Notes: generated by a model not told the origin, from the letters alone. Shown: positions 1 through 8,305, counted from the stretch's first letter. The stretch is 11,547 bases of DNA from DASWTL01 sp036402155 (GCA_036402155.1 DASWTL010000386.1:1-11547); one strand, 5' to 3'. Translations and numbers: made by a program.

Positions 1-922
1 TAAACAAGGGATTTTTGCCGAAAATGGTAAAAAAGCGGATCCAATTTTTTTCCTTGTCTTTTTGGTTTTTTGTAATGAATACCAGTAGCGCAAGCAGTAT
101 AAGATCTATACTGATGGTCAATAGTGCAAAAGAGCTTGACCATATTTTTTTATTGATCGGGAACACGGTATTCCATACCAGCGCGATGGCAATTCCCGCC
201 AGTCCGATAGCAATTAACGGACGTAAGATGATCGGCGATGTGCCTTTTTCCTGAAGATATTTTCCGGCAAGATATCCTGCAAGAGTATTGACTACGGCCG
301 GCATTGTGCTAAGCAGTCCTTCGGGATCAAAAGTACCGCGATCATAATAAAGATGTGCCTGGCCGAAAAGCAGCAAGTCCAGTTTAAGAATCGCATTACC
401 TTCCAGGGAGAAAGGATCGGCAGAGCCAAATGCCACCAAAATCAACCAATACACCAGGAGTACAGCTATCGCCAGGTAGATAAGCAGTTTGCGATCTATG
501 TAACGGACAGCCAATGCTGTTAATAAATAGCAGATTGCAATTCGCTGAAGTACGCCAAAAATTCGGGTTTCACTGATGGGGTAAGAAACGATCGCATTAT
601 CAGCAGTTAACCTGAAAAATGGGAACCACGAAAGCAGGTAACCAAGGATAAATATGATAACGGCCCGTTTAAAAATACTGAATAAAACGGTGTTAGATGA
701 TAAATGCCTGAACTTGTTTTCTGAAAAGCTTAGCGCATTACCCACAGCAAACAGAAACGAAGGAAATACAAGGTCGGTAACCGTAAAGCCATGCCAGGCT
801 GCATGATCAAGCTGCCTGTAAGGAACGGCTCCTGAGCCGGGGCTGATCACGATGATCATAAAACATACCGTAAGCCCCCGGAATACATCCAATGCGGTAA
901 ACCTGGTTGAAGTGGTTTTCAT
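1..922 (-). CDS. HGSNAT-like (COG4299/DUF5009) membrane acyltransferase, 3' end beyond window
   Basis: Reading leftward from an ATG at 922, the frame stays open for 307 codons to the window edge, so the C-terminus is missing; relatives are usually about 360-400 residues. I translated it by hand. It begins MKTTSTRFTALDVFRGLTV, the family's opening signature, followed by a conserved segment with His40 and His44 (LDHAAWHGFTVTDLVFPSF, residues 38-56). The motif FDPEGLLSTMPAVVNTLAGY lies at 198-217 and FGKNPLF at the edge. Roughly eight hydrophobic helices are visible, so it is an inner-membrane protein. The family includes human heparan-alpha-glucosaminide N-acetyltransferase, which moves acetyl from cytosolic acetyl-CoA across the membrane onto an amino sugar; a similar role here is inferred, and the bacterial substrate is unknown. 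It lies 174 bp downstream of susD on the same strand, so it may belong to the glycan-uptake operon. In-frame ATGs at 949 and 952 are possible, but 922 matches the family start best. Confidence 0.85.
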   Translation of the reverse strand, partial: MKTTSTRFTALDVFRGLTVCFMIIVISPGSGAVPYRQLDHAAWHGFTVTDLVFPSFLFAVGNALSFSENKFRHLSSNTVLFSIFKRAVIIFILGYLLSWFPFFRLTADNAIVSYPISETRIFGVLQRIAICYLLTALAVRYIDRKLLIYLAIAVLLVYWLILVAFGSADPFSLEGNAILKLDLLLFGQAHLYYDRGTFDPEGLLSTMPAVVNTLAGYLAGKYLQEKGTSPIILRPLIAIGLAGIAIALVWNTVFPINKKIWSSSFALLTISIDLILLALLVFITKNQKDKEKNWIRFFTIFGKNPLF

Positions 923-1024
923 CTTTTGAACTGAATGGCAGATTACCATCATCTGATTCTGACGCCCTCCATGAGAGCAAATTCAAACGTGAACGTTGTG
1001 TTGTTCACACACATACAGGCAGTT

Positions 1025-1056
1025 ACCTATCCCCGGAACAAAGTCCGGGGATAGGT
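1025..1056 (-). terminator. Strong hairpin between susD and the acyltransferase gene
   Basis: Perfect 13-bp inverted repeat: arm 1025-1037 (ACCTATCCCCGGA) pairs with 1044-1056 around a 6-base loop. It begins 40 bases after the susD stop. Neither strand has a U-tract right after it, so it is not a textbook intrinsic terminator. It may instead be a partial terminator or an RNA-stabilising 3' end that lowers expression of the downstream membrane protein relative to susD. A weaker inverted repeat (GTGAAC/GTTCAC, 989-994 and 1003-1008) follows in the same leader. Confidence 0.45.
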
Positions 1057-1096
1057 GAGTTTGTATCAGAAAGAGATAATAATACTTTGTAGAAGC

Positions 1097-2536
1097 TTAA
1101 TAACCTGGATTTGGGTTGATTTTAGGATTAGCACTTATTTCAACTTCCGGAATAGGCTGCAGTCGTCTGAAATCTGTAGTGGCAACATTAGTATAGAACG
1201 AGTAGGCTTTAGCACCCATGTTCTGGCGGGTAAAGCCTACATTGGTTCGTGTAAGGTCAAAGAACCTTAATCCTTCAAAAGCCAGCTCTTTACGTCTTTC
1301 CAATATGATAGCATCAATTAGCGCCTGTCCCGTATAGGAATACGCCGTTAACAGAGGATCTCTGTTTTGGGCCACCATATTTAAATACAGCCGTGCATTG
1401 GTGCCATCGTCTAAACGGGCGTAAGATTCAGCTAATGTCAGCAGCACTTCGGCATATCTCAACAGCTTTATTTCATCCCGGTCGGCATTCCCAACGTTTT
1501 GATATTTATTCACATAATACACCTGGTTAGTGCCCCTCATGCCGTCAATTATGAGCGTCCGTCTTCGGTCTGTCGGACTATAAATGGAATACATATCATC
1601 TGTTACCAGCAAATCGCCGAGACCCGCGCGGGCATACAAATAATCCATTCCTTCTACACCGTTGTTGGCCACTGCAGAATTATTCAGTTCAAAAATTGTT
1701 TCCAGCTTATCTGTACGGGCCACGTTTGATGCCCAGTACGAAGTGAAGGCAGCTGCAGTACCTGCCAAAGAATAGCCTCCGTTATTTACTACCAGCAATG
1801 CAGCATCCCGGGCTTTTGCATAGTCACCTTTATATAAGTATGCTCTGGTCTGCAATGCTTTTACAGCGTATTTGGAGATAAAATTGGTGTTTGCAACGTG
1901 AATAGAAGGTGTGGTTGCAGGCATTATTTCATAAGCTTTATCTAAATCGCTGATGATCTGTGAATATACCTCGGCAACTGTATTTCTAGCCGGAGTAATA
2001 AGCACACCACCAACATCGGTAGAAACCGTAACAAGAGGAACACCATCTGCCGATGGATTGACCAGATATGGCTTGGCATACCAGTTTACCAGGTTAAGGT
2101 ACAACAACCCCCTTAAGGCGTAAGCCTCTGCCCGTAATTGGTTAGCGTTATCGCTGGCCTTCAGATTAGAGCCAATTATTCGGTTGGCCTGTAGTATGCT
2201 ATAATAGCTTTGCGACCATAAAAGCCGGGATTCTGAATTTCCGGCGACAAATGTATAATTGTTCTGGGCAAGTAACCGCCCTGAGTTAGAGACGCTTGTA
2301 TACACGTTATCTGCTAACAGATCGCCCATCACAACTGAATTTCTGCCAAACAGGAAGTAATTATTCAGAATCCTGTAGGCACCGGCCAGGGCCTCCATCA
2401 TATCGCCCTCAGTTAATATGGCCTTTTCTACCGAAACAGCAATGGTAGGCTCCTCTTTTAAGAATTCTTTTCTGCAGGAAGTATTTATCATTAACAGCAG
2501 AAGTATCAGGGATATATATGTATGTCTATTTTTCAT
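1097..2536 (-). CDS. SusD/RagB-family nutrient-binding outer-membrane lipoprotein
   Basis: 479 residues, a normal length for SusD-like proteins. The N-terminus (MKNRHTYISLILLLLMINTSC) is a lipoprotein signal peptide with Cys21 as the likely lipidated residue; the lipobox is loose, as is common in this phylum. The mature protein starts RKEFLKEEP, the usual charged stretch of SusD proteins. The N-terminal half fits SusD_like_3 and the C-terminal half fits SusD/RagB (PF07980): LRYAEVLLTLAESYAR, then ERRKELAFEGLRFFDLTR, and the family-typical end PIPEVEISANPKINPNPGY. SusD proteins sit on the cell surface as the lid of the SusC channel and capture oligosaccharides or other ligands. It lies 110 bp downstream of the susC-like gene on the same strand, the standard order. 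The ligand cannot be read from the sequence. Confidence 0.95.
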   Translation of the reverse strand: MKNRHTYISLILLLLMINTSCRKEFLKEEPTIAVSVEKAILTEGDMMEALAGAYRILNNYFLFGRNSVVMGDLLADNVYTSVSNSGRLLAQNNYTFVAGNSESRLLWSQSYYSILQANRIIGSNLKASDNANQLRAEAYALRGLLYLNLVNWYAKPYLVNPSADGVPLVTVSTDVGGVLITPARNTVAEVYSQIISDLDKAYEIMPATTPSIHVANTNFISKYAVKALQTRAYLYKGDYAKARDAALLVVNNGGYSLAGTAAAFTSYWASNVARTDKLETIFELNNSAVANNGVEGMDYLYARAGLGDLLVTDDMYSIYSPTDRRRTLIIDGMRGTNQVYYVNKYQNVGNADRDEIKLLRYAEVLLTLAESYARLDDGTNARLYLNMVAQNRDPLLTAYSYTGQALIDAIILERRKELAFEGLRFFDLTRTNVGFTRQNMGAKAYSFYTNVATTDFRRLQPIPEVEISANPKINPNPGY

Positions 2537-2646
2537 GTCAATATATTTATTTTAAGGGATGTGATGCTGTAAATTCTGCCACCTCTGTCGGTTAATTAGT
2601 CCGGTTTTTGGAGAGCAAGCTTTTGCATATCGCCTGTAAACTATAA

Positions 2647-5600
2647 TTAAAGCCCGATGTTAACGCCGAATGTGAACGTTTTATACTGTAGCATGTCCTG
2701 ATTGTCAAAACCCGAATAATTCACCTCCGGATCAAATGGCAAGCGCTTATCGAACGTGAATGTTTTCAGATTAGTTGCTCTTCCGTACACATGGAGCTTG
2801 CTTGCGCCCAATCGCGTGAGCAATGGTATATTTTTAAAATCATAACCTATGCTCACATTTTTTAGTCGGATATGGTCACCGCGATACAAGCGATAGGTGC
2901 TGGTTGAGGGATCATTTGTAGGTGTAAATTTCGGAACATCCGTCTGCTGACCAATGGTTGTCCACCGGTTATCATACACATACTGATATTTGTTATAGAG
3001 ATACAGCGCCGGTGATGTAAAGTAAATGTCGGAAGCTCCGTAAACCCAGTATCCTAAATTATAATTCACGTCTATGGCTAAATTAATTCCTTTGTAGGAA
3101 AAGCTATTGTTAAAGCCGCCTGTAGCTTTGGGTATGGTCTGCTTATCCAGCACATTTAACTTAGCATTGGCTATTTTGTTGGTGGTTGCTGAATGCGTTT
3201 CATCGGTGTAATATAGGGCATCGCCATTTTGCGGATCAACACCTGCAAATTCTTTCATGTACAGGGTGTTAAAACTGTAACCTTCTTTCAAATAAAACTG
3301 TCCGTTCTGTACAGATGTGCCAGCCGGTAAACGAGTAATCTCATTTTTATTTAAGGCAACATTGAAATTGCTATACCATTTAAAATCCTGCATTCTAACC
3401 AGATCGCCCTTAAGGGTAAATTCCCAGCCTTTATTAGCCATTGCACCCACATTCTGATTAACTACAGAGAAACCTGTGGTCAGGGAGGTTGGAATAGCTC
3501 TGATCAACCCGTCAATATTGTTATAGTAATAGTCTACTGTAAGCATGAAGCGTTCTTTTCCGAAACCAATATCCATCCCTACATCAAACTTTTTGGAGGT
3601 TTCCCACCGAAGATCTATGTTACCGCTTGATGAATACTGCTGCCCGGTATAACCCGCATAACTGTAACTGCTGCTGTAGCTAACTTGTGGTACCCATAAA
3701 TAGTTACCCATGCTGGCATTACCGGTAGTGCCGTAAGATGACCGAAGTTTTAAAGAAGACAAGACACGCTGTTTATTAAAGAAATCTTCTTCATGTAAGT
3801 TCCATGTTCCGCCAACGGAATAAAAATTAGCGTCCTGGTTATTAGTAGGGAATCTGGATGACCCATCTCTTCTTAACGACCCGTTAAGCGCATACTTGTT
3901 TTTATAATTGATGCCTGCGATGGCATATAATGACGTGAATGAATAATTACTGTATTGCCCGTAAGCCCCGTTGGGTGTGGCAGCATTACTAAGTGCTGTT
4001 AGTTCGGCATGAGCTGAGGGAAATCCGAATCCATCTGCAGCGAGTAAATATTCCTTCGACCGCTGCGCCTCATATCCTGCGGAAGCAGTTGCGTAGAAGT
4101 TCTCAATTCCTTTTATATCATACCGGTAATCAACCTGGTTGCGCGAAAGCCAGTTAAAATAGCGCGTATAATAATTTTTACTACGGCCTTTTAGTCCCCG
4201 GCCATCACCCATGATTGCGTTTAGAAACACGGTTTCTTCAAGCGTGTTGTAATCTATACTGAAATAACTTGTATAACTCAACTCATCCAGGATATTCCAT
4301 TTAAGTTTTGTATTACCTAAAACGCGGGTCTCTGATAAAAACTTATTGTCATTGTCTGCAATCCACAGCGGATTATATATTCCGGGAAAGTTGGTGTTTC
4401 CTGTAACTGCAGTATTAATGGTTCCGTCGTCATTGTAAGCCAATTGAAATGGTCTTAAACTGCGTGCAGCCCATGTCGGACTGCCGGAAAACTGTGTGCC
4501 GTAAGGAGTATTCTGACCTACATTGGAAACGTTGATGCCTGCTAAAACCTGAAGCTGCTTACTGATCTTGTGGTCAAAATTAAACAGACCTGTTATTTTT
4601 TTAAAATCAGAACCAATAGTAGTTGCCTCCTGGTTAAAATACCCCGCAGAGGCGAATAATTTTGTTTTATCTGTTCCGCCATCGATACTCACATTATATT
4701 GTTGCTGTTTGCCTGTTCGTGTAACCAGGTCATACCAGTTGTTTGATTTTCCACTGTTCAGACCATAGCTTTGGGCCGCAGCCTCTACCTGGGCCGGAGT
4801 TGAGCCAGCATTCGTTAACGCTTCACGGAACAGTTCAGCGTATTGTGCAGCATTCAAAGCCCTACCTGCATCCGGGTTATCCATTGGGCTTGACACACCG
4901 GCTTCAGCATCAACCCTTATCCTGGTTTTTCCGCTTCGTCCTCTTTTGGTAGTAATAACAATTACACCACTACTGCCTCTCGATCCATATAAAGCAGTTG
5001 CCGCGGCATCTTTAAGCACATCTACACTTTCTATATCGTTCTGATTCACTCCGGCTAAGGCGTATGATGTTGTTGAGTTGTAGCCCAGTTGCCCGGAATT
5101 GACGATCATACCGTCAATGACTATTAATGGATTGGAAGACAGTGACAACGATCCAAGTCCGCGGATGCGAATGTCAACGTTGGCTCCGGGCTGGCCACTG
5201 GTTACGGGTGCGGAAAACCCGGCTATCTGCCCCTGCAACGTTTGCACGAATGTAGAGAAGGGTTTATTCTCTAAAACTTCGCCTTTTACGGAAGCGATGG
5301 AGCTGGTGTTAGCTGCCAGGGTGGTGGTTCGGTAACCGTCGGATACGATGACCTCGTTCAGTGCATGTATCTGGAGTTTTAAAATCACATTCATGCGGCC
5401 TTCGCGTGCTAATACCTGCTGTGGAGCGTAGCCAACCATTTTGAAGGTCAGAAAAGAGCCTTCAGGTAGCTGCCTGAATGAGTAATGGCCATTTTGATCG
5501 GTTGTGGTAGCCTGTGATGTACCTGTAACCTGTACTATTACACCCGGTATCGGCATGCCCGTGGAATCAGTTACGGTTCCGTTAACGTCGAGTGGGGGTA

Positions 5601-5997
5601 GTGTGGCTGTACTTCGATTGGCACGCGCAACTTGTTGTGGTTTTGACTGTATTATAATCGTTTTGTCAACAATGGTATAGGTAAAAGGATGATCTTTAAA
5701 AATCGAGGCAAGGGCCTCGTCAATGGTTGCATCCTTAATAGTAGCCGTTACTTTGGAATTCCTTATCAGATTTTCTTTGTAAAAAAAGAGATAGCCACTT
5801 TGCTTCTCTATAGTTGAGAACACCTTTTTTAGTGCAATATCATCACCTGAAAAGTTAATCCGCTGCGCAAAGGAATTTGCCGATGCCTGGATACACATCA
5901 CGGAAATAAGTATGATGGTTAGTTTCATAGTCAGGAATAATTTTAGAGGAAAAGATTTCCAGGATCCCGGTATTTTAACAACAAGATTTAAATACAT
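2647..5997 (-). CDS. SusC/RagA-family TonB-dependent outer-membrane transporter with STN signalling domain
   Basis: 1116 residues. Order seen: extended signal peptide (about 1-45, hydrophobic core from Met24, likely cleavage near SANSFAQ); STN domain (about 46-117: INFSGDDIALKKVFSTIEKQ to YTIVDKTIIIQ); carboxypeptidase-regulatory-like beta-sandwich (about 136-210); TonB-box-like LNEVIVSDGY (213-222); plug domain with the SusC hallmarks NPLIVIDGMIV (289-299) and DIESVDVLKDAAATALYGSR (321-340); then a beta barrel to the C-terminal FTFGVNIGL. Such proteins import ligands captured by SusD across the outer membrane using TonB energy. The STN domain is the part that contacts a FecR-type anti-sigma factor, which fits the fecR and sigma genes upstream. 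Met24 at 5928 is an alternative start, but a basic or hydrophobic pre-segment is usual in STN-type SusC proteins, so I kept the longer form. No TAnnTTTG box precedes it, compatible with ECF-dependent transcription. Confidence 0.96.
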   Translation of the reverse strand: MYLNLVVKIPGSWKSFPLKLFLTMKLTIILISVMCIQASANSFAQRINFSGDDIALKKVFSTIEKQSGYLFFYKENLIRNSKVTATIKDATIDEALASIFKDHPFTYTIVDKTIIIQSKPQQVARANRSTATLPPLDVNGTVTDSTGMPIPGVIVQVTGTSQATTTDQNGHYSFRQLPEGSFLTFKMVGYAPQQVLAREGRMNVILKLQIHALNEVIVSDGYRTTTLAANTSSIASVKGEVLENKPFSTFVQTLQGQIAGFSAPVTSGQPGANVDIRIRGLGSLSLSSNPLIVIDGMIVNSGQLGYNSTTSYALAGVNQNDIESVDVLKDAAATALYGSRGSSGVIVITTKRGRSGKTRIRVDAEAGVSSPMDNPDAGRALNAAQYAELFREALTNAGSTPAQVEAAAQSYGLNSGKSNNWYDLVTRTGKQQQYNVSIDGGTDKTKLFASAGYFNQEATTIGSDFKKITGLFNFDHKISKQLQVLAGINVSNVGQNTPYGTQFSGSPTWAARSLRPFQLAYNDDGTINTAVTGNTNFPGIYNPLWIADNDNKFLSETRVLGNTKLKWNILDELSYTSYFSIDYNTLEETVFLNAIMGDGRGLKGRSKNYYTRYFNWLSRNQVDYRYDIKGIENFYATASAGYEAQRSKEYLLAADGFGFPSAHAELTALSNAATPNGAYGQYSNYSFTSLYAIAGINYKNKYALNGSLRRDGSSRFPTNNQDANFYSVGGTWNLHEEDFFNKQRVLSSLKLRSSYGTTGNASMGNYLWVPQVSYSSSYSYAGYTGQQYSSSGNIDLRWETSKKFDVGMDIGFGKERFMLTVDYYYNNIDGLIRAIPTSLTTGFSVVNQNVGAMANKGWEFTLKGDLVRMQDFKWYSNFNVALNKNEITRLPAGTSVQNGQFYLKEGYSFNTLYMKEFAGVDPQNGDALYYTDETHSATTNKIANAKLNVLDKQTIPKATGGFNNSFSYKGINLAIDVNYNLGYWVYGASDIYFTSPALYLYNKYQYVYDNRWTTIGQQTDVPKFTPTNDPSTSTYRLYRGDHIRLKNVSIGYDFKNIPLLTRLGASKLHVYGRATNLKTFTFDKRLPFDPEVNYSGFDNQDMLQYKTFTFGVNIGL

Positions 5998-6063
5998 ATT
6001 TTTGTATTGTTTAAGTGATTGTATAATGGTTTTAACGCTGTATTGAAATTGCTTAAATTATTG

Positions 6064-6093
6064 CCGGAGGTGTTGGAGCACTTCCGGTTTTTT
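6064..6093 (+). terminator. Plus-oriented intrinsic terminator, antisense to the operon
   Basis: Stem 6064-6072 (CCGGAGGTG) pairs with 6079-6087 (CACTTCCGG) around TTGGAG and is followed at once by six T (6088-6093). In plus-strand RNA all nine positions pair, one as G-U; in minus-strand RNA that position becomes a C-A mismatch and no U-tract follows. The structure is therefore built to stop plus-strand transcription, which here would be antisense to susC running toward fecR. No plus-strand gene lies upstream. Confidence 0.55.
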
Positions 6094-6095
6094 GC

Positions 6096-6120
6096 AATTA
6101 ACTGGTTTGGTTAATTTTTT
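6096..6120 (+). terminator. Second plus-oriented terminator-like hairpin in tandem
   Basis: Stem 6096-6102 (AATTAAC) pairs with 6110-6116 (GTTAATT), and a T-run covers 6115-6120. The stem is AT-rich and weaker than the one just before it. It starts two bases after the T-run of the first terminator, so the two form a tandem pair facing the same way. Confidence 0.35.
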
Positions 6121-6156
6121 ATCTCATTTGAATCCTCCTATATTCTGAATTGATAA

Positions 6157-7275
6157 TTATGGTTGTACAATTAATTTGCGTCCGTCCACTTTAAAATGTA
6201 CCCCGCCAACTTCCAGTACTTTTAAAACTGTTGCCAGATCTGAACTTCGTTCTATTTTACCTGAGAACTTATCTTCGTTTACGCCTGGCTGAAAAACAAC
6301 TTCAACATCATACCAGCGGGAGATCTGCCCCATTAATGAACGCAGATCGGTATTGTCAAAATAAAATAACCCATCTTTCCAGGCCGTTACCGCCGAAACA
6401 TCAACATAATCAATAGTATATTTTTCACTTCCGTTGGATATGAAACCCTGCTGACCGGGCTTTAATACGGCCAGTTGTCTGTTAGAAGATAATTTTACTG
6501 CACCTTCTAAGAGCGTGGTTCTTATCTCTCCCTCTTCACGATATGACATGATATTAAAATGGGTTCCCAGAACTTCAACCTGTTGATTTCCGGCTATTAC
6601 CCGGAAAGGTTTATGCTCGTTGTGTTTTACCTCGAAATAGGCTTCACCTCTCATCTCAACACGCCTTTCTTTAAGATTAGAAAAGCTTGCCGGAAATTTC
6701 AATGAGCTGGAAGCATTTAGCCAGACTTTGGTACTATCAGGTAACATCACCTGATATTGCCCGCCTTTGGGCGTTTCTATAGTATTGAAAGAGACACGAT
6801 TATCTCCTGTTGTATTTACTGCGGTATAGATCAACTGTCCATCTGCAGTCTTAAGGATCTTTATACCAGATTGTTCGGCTATTTCACCATTGCTGGCTTC
6901 TGTAAGACTGATTTTCCTGCCATCCGAAAGCGTGAGTATCGCTTTATTGCCACCCGGGATAATTTGGTTTTTAGTATACTGTTGTTCGGTATTGTTTTGG
7001 CGGCCATAAAAATATAAGCCTGCACTTAATACGATCAGAAGGATTGCAGCTGCAGAAATATATGGCCATAAGGCATGTACTTTTTTCTTACTGTGATGTA
7101 TCGGCAAGGATTCCCAAACGGCATTCAGGTGTTCATCCCTGATGCGCTGAGGTATTTCCGGCAGATCCTCAACTTCATATTTAAGGTACCAGCTTTCTAA
7201 TACTGCTTTTTCATCATCAGAGCATTTACCGTCGAGGTATCTGTTTAATAAATCTCGTACATCGTCTTGTTGCAT
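6157..7275 (-). CDS. FecR-family anti-sigma factor with C-terminal DUF4974
   Basis: 372 residues from the ATG at 7275 (MQQDDVRDLLNRYLDGKCSD). The frame can be extended seven codons to a TTG at 7296, but the ATG gives the typical family N-terminus. Residues 1-60 form the cytoplasmic sigma-binding helices; a single transmembrane helix lies at about 67-91 (PYISAAAILLIVLSAGLYFY) after the basic HHSKKK; the periplasmic FecR domain spans about 165-262 (TPKGGQYQVMLPDSTKVWLN, then RRVEMRGEAYFEV and VEVLGTHFNIMSY); DUF4974 covers about 302-371 (GLFYFDNTDLRSLMGQISRW to VDGRKLIVQP). In this family the periplasmic part senses the STN domain of the partner SusC, and the cytoplasmic part holds or activates the ECF sigma factor. 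The sigma gene lies 75 bp upstream and the susC gene 159 bp downstream, which completes the signalling set. There is no strong ribosome-binding site, as usual in the phylum. Confidence 0.93.
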   Translation of the reverse strand: MQQDDVRDLLNRYLDGKCSDDEKAVLESWYLKYEVEDLPEIPQRIRDEHLNAVWESLPIHHSKKKVHALWPYISAAAILLIVLSAGLYFYGRQNNTEQQYTKNQIIPGGNKAILTLSDGRKISLTEASNGEIAEQSGIKILKTADGQLIYTAVNTTGDNRVSFNTIETPKGGQYQVMLPDSTKVWLNASSSLKFPASFSNLKERRVEMRGEAYFEVKHNEHKPFRVIAGNQQVEVLGTHFNIMSYREEGEIRTTLLEGAVKLSSNRQLAVLKPGQQGFISNGSEKYTIDYVDVSAVTAWKDGLFYFDNTDLRSLMGQISRWYDVEVVFQPGVNEDKFSGKIERSSDLATVLKVLEVGGVHFKVDGRKLIVQP

Positions 7276-7350
7276 ACAATTTCTTATATATACCAAGACA
7301 AGTTAAGGATTGCCTAACAGGTAGATGTTATAAAAAAAAGTTACCTGGAA

Positions 7351-7929
7351 TTATAGATTTATAAAGAATAACAACACAAACAGTGATCCTAATCTAAGGC
7401 GGAGCATTTTCAGGGCATTGGTAACCTGCTTAGAAACAGTTTGTTCTGAAATTGAAAGCTTTTCAGCGATCTCTTTATGAGAGAGGTATTCTTTTCTGCT
7501 CAACAAAAAAACTTCACGCATTTTTGGAGGCAGCGTGTCGATTTCTTTCTGTATCAGAGATGCGAATTCTTTTTCCCTGACCAGCAGATCAGTTGTGTAA
7601 TTCCGTTCATTTACAAACTCCCGGAGAGAAGCCAGATACCTGTTTTCAACCTGTTTGCGTGAAAACAGGTTGAAAATCCTGTTTCTCATTCCAGAATATA
7701 AGTAACCTGACAGATTTGCTGTATCAGGGATTTCAGCCCGTTTATTCCACAGATTAGTAAAAAGTTCCTGTAAAATATCTTTGACTTCTTCGTGGTTACC
7801 TAATTTTTTGTACGCGTGATTATAAAGCAGATTTTTATATCGATTATAAACTTCGGTATATGCACGCTTATCACCTTTCCGAAGAAGCATGACCAATTCC
7901 TGATCGTTGATATTTTGGTAGGCGTACAT
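7351..7929 (-). CDS. ECF RNA polymerase sigma factor, Bacteroidetes family
   Basis: 192 residues from the ATG at 7929 (MYAYQNINDQELVMLLRKGD), the usual start for this family. The frame extends upstream to an ATG at 7986, adding 19 AT-rich hydrophobic residues (MNKRIVFNKVLFLLYLLSE) that I judge untranslated. Sigma region 2 lies at about 22-90 (YTEVYNRYKNLLYNHAYKKL, DILQELFTNLWNKR) and region 4 at about 130-180 (LPPKMREVFLLSRKEYLSHK, then the helix-turn-helix EIAEKLSISEQTVSKQVTNA). The tail GSLFVLLFFINL is hydrophobic, a feature seen in several relatives. It directs core RNA polymerase to a small set of promoters, here probably that of the susCD operon, and is controlled by the FecR protein encoded next to it. 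Target promoters cannot be read from a single site. Confidence 0.93.
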   Translation of the reverse strand: MYAYQNINDQELVMLLRKGDKRAYTEVYNRYKNLLYNHAYKKLGNHEEVKDILQELFTNLWNKRAEIPDTANLSGYLYSGMRNRIFNLFSRKQVENRYLASLREFVNERNYTTDLLVREKEFASLIQKEIDTLPPKMREVFLLSRKEYLSHKEIAEKLSISEQTVSKQVTNALKMLRLRLGSLFVLLFFINL

Positions 7930-7938
7930 CTCTGATAA

Positions 7939-7946
7939 CAAATATA
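7939..7946 (-). promoter_or_regulatory. Possible -7 box of the sigma-factor gene
   Basis: On the minus strand this reads TATATTTG, an exact match to the Bacteroidetes primary-sigma -7 consensus TAnnTTTG. It ends nine bases before the ATG at 7929 but lies inside the longer reading frame starting at 7986. If used, the transcript would be nearly leaderless and would exclude the upstream start. No good -33 TTTG is seen at 19-21 bp spacing; the nearest TTGT is 23 bp away. Confidence 0.3.
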
Positions 7947-7986
7947 ATAAAAACAGTACTTTATTAAATACAATTCTCTTATTCAT

Positions 7987-8305
7987 CTGGCAGAATCAGG
8001 CGCATTGAAAGATCAAGACATGTAAAGGGGGGGAATGCTAAGGGTTAACTAGCTTGGAGCCATTTAGAGGACTGGGCGAAAAACTGCGGGGTTCTCTATT
8101 TCTAGAAAAAGTATATTACTCCTTGCCCCTCGTTGGAGAAAGAAGGGGATTACTTTACACGTCTAAGCGGATTTCTAAACACAGGGTTTTACTCCCGGAA
8201 AGCTTAGTATATTAAATTCCAGGAGCACACTCAAGATTGAGCGGTATGCACAATTCCTGACAATCTTATCAAGATAAAAATAACTTCTTAATGCTTTAGA
8301 TCAGT
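7987..8305. other. Intergenic region between the sigma-factor gene and tatA
   Basis: About 320 bases with no convincing coding frame on either strand. It is expected to hold the upstream control region of the sigma-factor operon and the 3' end of the tatA transcript. Visible details are a run of seven G at 8027-8033, two copies of AGTATATTA (near 8110 and 8205), and a short stem ATCTT/AAGAT (8263-8275). None of these can be assigned a function. Confidence 0.6.

Noticed and set aside
15..254. 79-codon plus-strand reading frame
   Set aside because: It lies wholly antisense to the acyltransferase gene, whose family motifs support the other strand.
907..1270. Plus-strand frames 907-1092 and 1055-1270
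   Set aside because: They cross the acyltransferase start, the hairpin and the susD 3' end, and show no recognisable protein features.
4568..5335. Plus-strand frames inside susC (4568-4768, 4743-4952, 5099-5335)
   Set aside because: They are shadows of the well-supported SusC frame on the minus strand.
7987..8305. Possible RNA gene or small ORF between the sigma gene and tatA
   Set aside because: No tRNA-like arms, no strong long-range stem and no open frame of useful length were found by eye.
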